Part shown: piece after piece, positions 56,288-64,000 of the stretch
How the letters are laid out: every line of letters begins with the position of its first letter
Position numbering within the stretch: the stretch's first letter is position 1
Origin: Dasypus novemcinctus
Lineage: Eukaryota > Chordata > Mammalia > Cingulata > Dasypodidae
Direction: 5' to 3'
NCBI RefSeq assembly: GCF_030445035.2
Contig: NC_080673.1
Span: forward strand, 38,932,365 to 38,996,364
Length of the DNA: 64,000 nt
Translations under genes and position numbers: made by a program
Notes under the pieces: generated by a model
Told to the model about the DNA's origin: nothing
Databases searched by the model: none
Seen by the model: the letters and a program-made list of their open reading frames with translations, nothing else

Positions 56288-59200
56288 TCTTTTTTAAAAA
56301 AATATATATATAGTTTTATTTATTTTTAAAAGATACATTGATTACATAAAATGTTACATTAAAAAATATAGGAGATTCCTATATGTCCCACTTCCCACAC
56401 CCCTCACTTTTCCCACATCAACAACTTCTTTCATTAGCATGGTACATTCATTGTATTTGATGAATACATCTTGGAGCACTGCTACACAGCATGGATTATA
56501 GTTTACACTGCCATTTACATTCTCTCCCAGTCCATTCAGTGGGATATGGTGGGATATATAATGTCCTACATCTGTCCCTGCAATATCACTCAGAACAATT
56601 CCAAGTCCCAAAAATGCCCCCATATCACACCTCCTTTTCCCTCTCCCTGCTTTCAGCAACTCCAGTGGCCACTGACTCCACATCAATGATATAATTTCTT
56701 CCATTGCTAGAGTCACAACAATTCTATAGTAGAATACCAGTAAGTGCACTGTAGACCATATTTTATTCTCCAATCCTGAGGATTCTGGGATGGCGATGCC
56801 CACTCCATCTCTCAATTGAGAGGGGGGTTCGATCCCATATGTCTGATAGATGAGACTCTCCTGCCCACAGCTGTAGTCTCTCTCCATTCCTTGGTGTGGT
56901 GGTTATCCATCCTCACCTCCCTGCCTACTGACCTAGGTAAGTCCCACAAACTGGAGAGTAGGTGCTGCAACTCCAGGTCCAACGAACTGGAGAGTAGGTG
57001 CTACAAATCCACTGAGGTTCAGAGCCCAGCTGGCACATGGACACCAGAGATTCAAGTCTCCTGGGCATTAACCAACCCCAGCATCAACCACAGGTTCAAT
57101 AAAAGGAACAGAAGAGGCATGTGTAGAGAAGTCACATATGAGTCCAACTCCATCACACTTGGGAACACAAACTCCAAAGTAGGGCTCACTGACACCAAAC
57201 ACCTGAGCCATCTGCAATGACCATAGGACCTAGATGTCTTTGGATCCCTCAAGAGCACCACCACCTAGGGTTGTGTCTAATTTGGCTGTCTCTAAGATCC
57301 TGCTGAGATGTGCATAAGCTCAACCCCTCTGATGACCTCCCGACTCATTTTGAAGTCTCTTAGCCATATAAACTCATTTGTCTTTATGAATTCCCCCTTT
57401 TATTCAAGGTTTTTTCCAATTGCATCACCAACTGGTGCTTGGTAGTAAGCCCTCAGTGCCAGGGATGCTCATCCCCGGGAGTCATGTCCCATGCTGGGGG
57501 AAGGTAATGCATTTATATGTTGAGTTTAGCATAGAGAGTGACCACATATGAGCAACATGGGGGCTCTCAGGACATAACTCTTAGGCACCTTACAACACAA
57601 GGCAAGTTGAAATTTCAAATGCAACAGGCTCATGGGCATAGTCATCATCAAGGGTCCATCATTGGAACATCCTTCTTCACTGGTCATTGCCCCTGCACTT
57701 GGGGATTGTTGTTATTCCATTGGGGAATGTGGCAGAGTTCCCCACATTGGGAACCCAGCACTCCCTCAGTTGTCATGTGAATCTCTACCCACTGTGTCAA
57801 TATCCAACAAACAACAGAATATATCTATATACCCTGTATGCATGCCTAGCTGAACTCCTTCCCATGCATCCCCCATCAATTCCCTGTTCACGGTTAGGAA
57901 GACTAAATATCATTATGAGGTCTATCTTGCCCAAACTAATCTACAGATTTAATGCAATCCCAATAAAAATCAACACAGCATTTTTTACTGAATTGGAAAA
58001 ACTAACGATGAAATTTATTTGGAAGAGAAAGAGGTCCCAAACAGCCAAAGACATACTGAAAAAGAAAAATGAAAATGTACTAATCACACTACCTGACTTT
58101 AAATCTCACTATAAAGCTACAGTGGTCAAACCTGCATGGAATTGGCACAAGGATAGACATAATGACCAATGGAACCAAATTGAGAGTTCTGATATAGATC
58201 CTCTCATATACAGTCTTCTGATATTCAACAAGGCCACCAAGACCACTCAACTGGGAGAGAATGGCCTCTTCAACAAATGGTGCTTGGAGAAGTGGATATC
58301 CATATGCAAAAGAATGTGAGAGGAATTCCATCTCAAATCTTATACGAAAAACAACTCAAGATCAATCAAAGATCTAAATATAGGAGCCAAGACCACAAAG
58401 ACATGGAAGACAATGTAGGGAAGCATCTACAGACCTTGTAATAGGAAATGTCTTCATGAACTTCACACCCAAAGGACAAGCAGTGAAAGAAAAAATAGAT
58501 AAATGGGACCTCCTCAAAATTAAAACCTTTTGCACTTCAAAGGAGTTTGTCAAGAAAGTGAAAAGACGGCCTACCCAATGGGAGAAAATATTTGGTAACC
58601 ACATATCTGATAGGAGCCCAATATCCAGGATATGTAAAGAAATCCTATATCTCAAAAAGAAAAAGACAAACAACCCATTTAAAAAAATGGGCAAGAGATT
58701 TGAACAGACACTTCTCCAAAGAAGAAATACAAATGGCTAAAAATATATATGAAAAGATGGTAAACATAACTAGCTTTAAGGAAATGGAATTCAAAATTAC
58801 AATGAGATACCATCTTACACTCATTAGACTGGTAGCTATTAAAAAAACAGAGGACTACAAGTGTTGGAGAGGATGTAGAGGAATAGGAACACTCATCCAC
58901 TGCTGATGGGAATATAGAATGATCCAGCCATTGTGGAGAACAGTTTGGCATTTCCTCAAAAAACTAACTATAGATCTTCCATTGACTCAGCAATTCCACT
59001 GCTGGGTATATACCCAGAAGAACTGAAAACAAGGACACAAACCAATATATGCATACCCATGTTCATAGTGGCATTATTCACCATTGCCAAAAGTTGGAAT
59101 CAACCCAAATGCCCATCAACAGATAAGTGGATACAAAATGTGTTATATACATTTTGTATAATTTTGTATATTATGTACAATGGAATACTACTCAGTACTA

Positions 59201-60210
59201 ACACACAGAATAATATGGATGAATCTTGAGGACCTTCTGTCAAGTGAAGCAAGCCAGGTTTTGAAGAACGAATATTACATGAACTCTCTGATATGAATTA
59301 AGCAAATTGATTTATCTCAGAGAGCTAGTGTCTGGAAGATAAGCTTACAGAAAATAGTGGTTGGGGGGGGGGGGAGAGGAAGGTTGTAAGCCAACACCTC
59401 ACATGGGCAAAATCTATGATAAGGTGGAGGTAAGTAGATGTGCAGTGAAGGGATGTAATGGGTGTATAGTGATACTGTTGGGTTGGGCAGTGCAGGCTTG
59501 ACAGGGGCTAGGGATGGGAGGATGGATTGAATGGTCCATGGAACTGGAGGAAGGATTGGGGGAGGTAGCAGATGAACAGAGGAGATTGGCCGGTACATGG
59601 TTGAAACTACAATGCTGAGAAAACTCTTTTGATGATATAATGAAGAAGGGTTACTGGTTTAGGGTGTTGGATGGGGGTCATTTGGCACAGGGTGCATCTG
59701 GGGCAGGCTGCTAGGGAGTGTGTGAGTGCTCATCTTGTCATAGTGTGTTATGTCAGTGGGTGGAGACCCATACAATGAGTGGGAAGGCGTTGTACTCCCA
59801 TCGTGGGGAGGCCCGATGCTCTCAAACTGAGAGGAGGGTGTCTTTCATGAGCATGGGTGGCTCCTAATGGGGGAGGACAGTCTAGCGTATCATGCCCTCA
59901 GCATTGTTGCAAGTATCTATGAATCTTGTCCTTCAAGCAGAGAAGCTTGGTTGTTACTGTGGGCCTGGAGGGGAATGGGAGGGAGGAATAGAATAGATGG
60001 AAGAGGGGAAATTGGGGGGCAATGGAAGTGTTCTGCATGATCCTACAATGATGGATAAAGGCCATGTTAAATTTCACCAGAAATTTATGAAAGTGTACGG
60101 TCTAAAATGTAAACCATAATGTAACTGCTGACCATGGTTAGTAGCTATGTTTCAATATTTGAACATCAGTTGTAGCAAAATGTAACATCCACATGTAAAA
60201 AGATCATTGG
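56288..60210 (-). mobile_element. L1-D: 5'-inverted (twin-primed) L1, truncated
   Basis: The left part, 56288-57880, is the last 1.6 kb of the L1 3' UTR in antisense, with its A-rich end at the far left. At 57880/57881 the orientation switches: 57881-60210 is sense-strand ORF2 C terminus plus the first part of the 3' UTR, ending at a point that maps about 430 bp upstream of where the antisense part begins. A single L1 copied by twin priming gives exactly this arrangement. No target duplication was found because the right end abuts the next L1. Two separate insertions remain possible. Confidence 0.65.
57881..59290 (+). pseudogene. L1-D ORF2 C-terminal remnant (inverted segment)
   Basis: It opens with '[20 protein letters not shown]' and continues '[20 protein letters not shown]', '[20 protein letters not shown]', then '[20 protein letters not shown]' (58456) and '[20 protein letters not shown]', with a cysteine-motif region 'CWRGCRGIGTLIHC' near 58861. 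It lacks the endonuclease and RT domains. Frameshifts and stops are present. Sequence is nearly the same as the L1-A C terminus, which indicates the same subfamily. Confidence 0.85.
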
Positions 60211-60215
60211 TCAAC

Positions 60216-61532
60216 CAGCAAGATGGCAGCAGAGTAAGGAGTTCCTAGAGTCAGCTCCTGCTACAGTGCAGTTAGTAAATACCTAGAGCTAGCTGAAGCT
60301 AGCTGAAGCACTTGTCTAGGGGCTCTAAGAGACCAGAAGAACATCCTGCAACATCCTTGAAGGAAAGGAAGGAGGAGCCTGCCCATCTTCAGAGAAGACA
60401 CATAAGTAGAGTGCTCCACTCCACGGTGGCTGGTACCCATCCTCCACTGGAGGCACAAGTCACCTCGGGAGACTTTCTGCAGCTAGAATTGAAAGCGTCA
60501 CTTCCTGAAAATGGGGGAAGAAGAGATGGATGGGCACCAACTTCAGTACTAATGAGGAAATTCAGTGTTGGTAGGGATCAGCTTCTTTCCATCCAAATCA
60601 GATTGGGAGCTCTAGCCTCCCACCTCTGGGAGTGAGGAAGCTGGGGGGACCTGTGCCAGCTTCTCTGGGAAATTACTGGCCAAGCCACAGAGGCTGGTGA
60701 TTGTCCTACTTTGGCTATGCAAGCCGCCCCAGGGGCTGTTCTGTGGCTGGAATTGGAAGTTCCATTTCCCAAAAACAGGGGAGGGTCAGATGGTTGGCTG
60801 CTGTTTTTGGCTGCTGTTTAGTAGACTTGGCTGGTTAAGATATAGCTCTAGGAACAGTTAGGGCATGAATCTATCCAAGTTGGAAAGAGGATGGTGGCTG
60901 CCACTTTGGCTCCATCCCCAGCCTGAGGGGAAGCTGGGCTGACTGAAAATCACAGTGATGGTAGGAACTGGAATCTTTCACCCAGATCGGCCTGCCACCC
61001 TAGCCTAGGCTTCAGCCTTTCCTCTGGCAGGAAGGAGGCTGGGGGGCGCTGGACCAGCCTATCCAGGTACCTGCAGGTTCCTTTGGCTGGTACAGACTGA
61101 ATAATCAGAAGTCACCCGGGGCAACTGTGATCATCTTGGACCCACACTGCATAGATTGCTGTCCACACCTGCAGCTCCACCACTGCCCAAGGCAGGGAAG
61201 AAAGGAGACGTGAAGTCTCATTAGTCTCTGGGCAACTACAATGTAGACGTGCATGACTTGGATTATTCCACAGAGCTGTGACTCTGTTCTATCTCTGGCA
61301 AAGGAGAAAGTTGGGAGAAGCTTCATTGGTCCCTGGTGCAATGAGGGCAGCTTGAGCCTCCACAGCTTATAGGACCAACTACATCCTTGGCTCTTACTGC
61401 ACAACCAGCAAGGGATAAAAGGCAGGAAGCCCTAAACTAAAGAGATAACTTGCACCCAGAAAAAATACTGTAGTAAGCCAGATGCCAAGACACCAACAAA
61501 AAATTACAATCCACACCAAGAAACAGGAAGAT
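60216..61532 (+). promoter_or_regulatory. L1-E 5' UTR, distinct subfamily
   Basis: It begins with the 'caagatggcagcagagtaag' L1 start and is GC-richer than its surroundings. It contains two related segments ('ctgcagctagaattgaaagc' near 60479 and 'ctgtggctggaattggaagt' near 60740), suggesting a pair of old repeat units. A small tandem 'agctagctga' repeat lies near 60288-60308. It does not match the L1-C monomer. Confidence 0.6.
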
Positions 61533-62460
61533 ATAGCCCAGTTAAAGGAACAAGATAAGCCTCCAGATGACATAAAGGAGTTGAGACAACTAGTCATAGA
61601 GGTTTAAACAAATCTCCTTAATAAATTCAATGAGCTGGCTAAAGAGATTAAGAATATTAAGACGACATTGGATGAGCACAAAGAAGAATTTGAAATACAT
61701 ATAAAAATAGCAGATCTTATGGGAATGAAAGGCACAATAAATTAAATTTAAAAAAACATTGGAATCATGTAATAGGTTTGAGAAGGCAGAAGAAAGGATT
61801 GGTGAGCTTGAAGAAATGGCCTCTGAAAGTGAACATATGAAAGAACAGATGAAGAAAAAAATAGAAAAAAATGAATGAAGTCTCAGAGAACTTAAAGATA
61901 GCAAAACATGTGCAAATATATGTGTCATGGGTGTCCCAGAAGGAGAAGAGAAGGGAAAAGGGGCAGAAGGAATATTTGAAGAAACAATGGTAGAAAATTT
62001 CCTAACCCTATTGAAGGACATAGATATCCATGTCCAAGAAGCACAACATACTCCTATCTTAAAAAAAAATGAATACACTTCTCCAAGACACATACTACTC
62101 AGCATGTCAAATTCCAAAGACAAAGAGAGAATTCTGAGAACATCAAGAGAAAAGCAATGCATGACATATAAGGGATATCCAATAAGAATAAGTGCTGATT
62201 TCTCACCAGAAACCATGGAGGCAAGAAGACAGTGGTCTTATATATTTAAGATACTATAAGAGAAAAACTTCTAGTCAAGAATCTTATATCCTGCAAGATT
62301 GTCCTTCAAAAATGAGGGTGAGAGTAAAATATTCACAGATAAAACAGAAACTGAGAGAATTTCTGACCAAGAGACCAGATTTTCAGGAAATGCTAAAAGG
62401 TTCAGACTAGAGTCTGAAAAGAAAAGACAGGAGAGAAAGTCCTGGAAGAGAGTCTAGAAA
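61533..62460 (+). pseudogene. L1-E ORF1, broken
   Basis: The position homologous to the ORF1 start codon is ATA at 61533, so the start is lost. A coiled-coil-like region with stops follows. A 110-codon frame at 61927-62259 then has the RRM and C-terminal parts: 'GVPEGEEKGKGAEGIFEETM', 'DIDIHVQEAQHTP', 'DKERILRTSREK' and 'RISADFSPETMEARRQW'. The rest is in other frames up to about 62460. It is the expected ORF1p of L1 with many defects. Confidence 0.8.
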
Positions 62461-62524
62461 TGAAGATTGTATCAATAAAAGTAACCAAAAATGTCAAAAG
62501 AGTGGGGAAAATAAAATATGACAG

Positions 62525-63124
62525 ATAAAACTCAAATAGGAATAAACTTAACCAATTATGTAAAGCACCTGTATTCAGAAAACTGCAGTTTAGCGTTAAA
62601 AGAAATTTAAAAAGGGCTAAATAACTGAAAGAACATTCCATGCTCATGAATTGGAAGACTAAATATCATAAAGACATCAATTCTACTCAAATTGATATAC
62701 AGATTCAATGTAATCCTGATAAAAATTCCACCAGCATTTTTTTAATTGACAACATGAATATCAAATTTATTTGAAAGGGTAAGGGGTCCTGAATAGCCAA
62801 AACATCTTTAAAAGGAAAAGTGAACTCTCATGTCCAGACTTTAAATTATATTACCTAGCTATAGTGGTAAACCAGCATGGTACTGGCATAAAAACAGACA
62901 CATAGAACAATGGAACCAAATTGATGGTTCAGAAAGACACCCTCATATATATGGTCAAGTGATTTTTGATTAGACTGTCAAAACCACACAGTTTGGGCAG
63001 AGCGGTCCATTCAACAAATGGTGCTGAAAGAACTCTAAATCCATAACCAAAAGAAGGATAGAGGACCCCAATCTCACACTTTATCCAAAAATTAACTCAA
63101 AAAGGGTAAAAAAAAAGTAAATAT
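62525..63124 (+). pseudogene. L1-E ORF2 C-terminal fragment
   Basis: Sequence resumes at 'aggaataaacttaacca' (the 'GINLT' position after the RT core) and continues through the region between RT and the C-terminal domain. It has frequent stops. The EN and RT core (about 2.3 kb expected) is missing between here and ORF1. Confidence 0.7.
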
Positions 63125-64000
63125 ATTCTCTCCCAGTTGAGTGGGTTTGGTGGCCTTGTCAAATATCACATGACTGTATATATGAAGATCTATATCAGAG
63201 CTCTCAATTCAGTTCCATTGGTCAGTGTGTCTATCATTGTGCCAAGACAATGCTGTTTTCACTACTGTAGCTTGGTAGTATGTTTGGAAGTCAGATAATG
63301 TGATTCTTCCAATTTCATTTTTCTTTTTCAATGTCTTTGGCTATTCAGGGCCTCTTTCCTTTCCAAATAAATTTCATAGGTAGTTTTTCTATTTCATTAA
63401 AGAAGGCTGAGTTGATTTTTATTGGGATTGCATTGAATCTGTAGATCAGTTTTGGTAGGATAGACATTTTAATAATACTTAGTCTTCCTATCCATGAACA
63501 GGGAATATTCTTCCATTTGTTTAGGTCTTCTCTGATTTCCTTGAACAGCCTTGTGTAGTTTTCTATATTTGTGTGTCTTTTACACCTTTAGTTAAATTTA
63601 TTCCTAGGTATTTGTTTTTTTATTTATTATTGTAAATGGTATTTGTGTCTTGGTTTCCTCCTACGAGTGCTCACTATTGATATACATAAATGCTACCTAT
63701 TTTTGCACATTGATCTTATTACCTGCGACTTACTGAACTCATTTATAAGTTCTAGAAGCTTTGTTGTAGACTTCTCAGGGCTTTTTATGTATAGGATCAT
63801 GTCATCTGCAAATAGTGAAATTTTGACTTCTTCCTTTCCAATTTGGATGCCTTTTATGTCTGGTTCTTGCCTCAGTGCTCAAGCAAATCCTCCTAAGACC
63901 ATGTTAAGTAGAAGGGGTGATAGTGGGTATCCTTCTCTAGTTCCTGATCTTAGAGGGAGAGATTTTAGGATTTCACCATTGTAAATGACATTAGCTGTGG
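63125..64000 (-). mobile_element. L1-F: antisense L1 ORF2 fragment, running off the window
   Basis: The minus strand reads ORF2: 'FLTCFLTLN'-free noise on the plus strand, but in antisense 'ttagcaaaactgatctacag', the 'FNAIPIKIN' region, 'LTKGVKD'-like, and at about 63809-63830 the complement of the FADD box ('cactatttgcagatgacatg'). It breaks at 63125 at the position 'DKATKPTQLGE', so its own 3' part is missing on the left. It may be the inverted 5' piece of a twin-primed L1 whose sense part lies beyond 64000. Confidence 0.85.

Larger units (their letters stand above)
60211..63124 (+). mobile_element. L1-E: older L1 with ORF1 region but most of ORF2 deleted
   Basis: It starts with 'agcaagatggcagcagagta' right after L1-D and has a 5' UTR of about 1.3 kb unlike that of L1-A, L1-B or L1-C. 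ORF1 follows (about 61533-62460). Near 62525 it jumps to the ORF2 C-terminal third ('tagaaaactgcagttta'-like, 'attggaagactaaatatcat'). It is cut at 63124 by antisense L1 sequence in the middle of an ORF2 codon series. Part of it may continue beyond the window. Confidence 0.75.

Noticed and set aside
1..64000. CRISPR array, operon, phage or other prokaryotic system
   Set aside because: No regular short spacers or bacterial gene organisation. The repeats here are retrotransposons and the composition is mammalian.

Overview
The window reads as non-coding mammalian DNA, almost certainly from an armadillo (Xenarthra; most likely Dasypus novemcinctus). The clearest marker is a set of tRNA-derived SINEs of the armadillo DAS type: three long single-headed copies (14.5, 21.6 and 54.2 kb) and two short two-headed copies (9.8 and 14.0 kb). 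Old pan-mammalian repeats (MIR, L2, L3/CR1, MER5A, MER20, MLT1) fit a placental genome. No intact host gene, exon or structural RNA gene was recognised. Nearly all long open frames lie inside retrotransposons or SINEs.

Layout. 1-24 kb: AT-rich intergenic DNA with scattered old repeats. It holds several TG...CA solo LTRs related to the ERVL-MaLR/MLT1 group, two of them with perfect 5-bp target duplications (6089-6663 and 17811-18272). It also holds a processed pseudogene of the deubiquitinase gene JOSD1 (minus strand, coding remnant 22347-22952). 24-51.5 kb: a stack of nested LINE-1 elements. A very old L1M seems to have received two roughly 9.5-kb L1s, L1-A at 24260-34052 and L1-B at 35831-50166. 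L1-B was later split by a younger, internally deleted L1 (L1-C, 40125-44855). L1-A carries a 216-bp 5'-truncated L1 tail (30703-30918). All four insertions show target-site duplications. 51.5-56.3 kb: intergenic DNA with a candidate LTR, MER20, MIR, a DAS SINE and MER5A. 56.3-64 kb: another L1 cluster. It contains a head-to-head L1 pair best explained as one 5'-inverted (twin-primed) insertion (56288-60210), then an older L1 that kept its ORF1 region but lost most of ORF2 (60211-63124), and then an antisense ORF2 fragment running off the window end.

The L1s share the usual 5' UTR - ORF1 - ORF2 plan, with every ORF broken by stops and frameshifts. They are unusual in having a 3' UTR of about 2.9-3.0 kb. 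The youngest element, L1-C, has a 5' UTR of about four tandem units of roughly 205 bp, like the monomeric L1 promoters of rodents. The features most worth follow-up are this monomer array, the long 3' UTR with its antisense open frame, the tRNA-Ala-like segment in the L1-A 5' UTR, and the internally deleted but cleanly inserted L1-C.

All family assignments come from reading and remembered consensus patterns; no database search was run. Element boundaries without a stated target duplication are approximate, within a few tens of bases.
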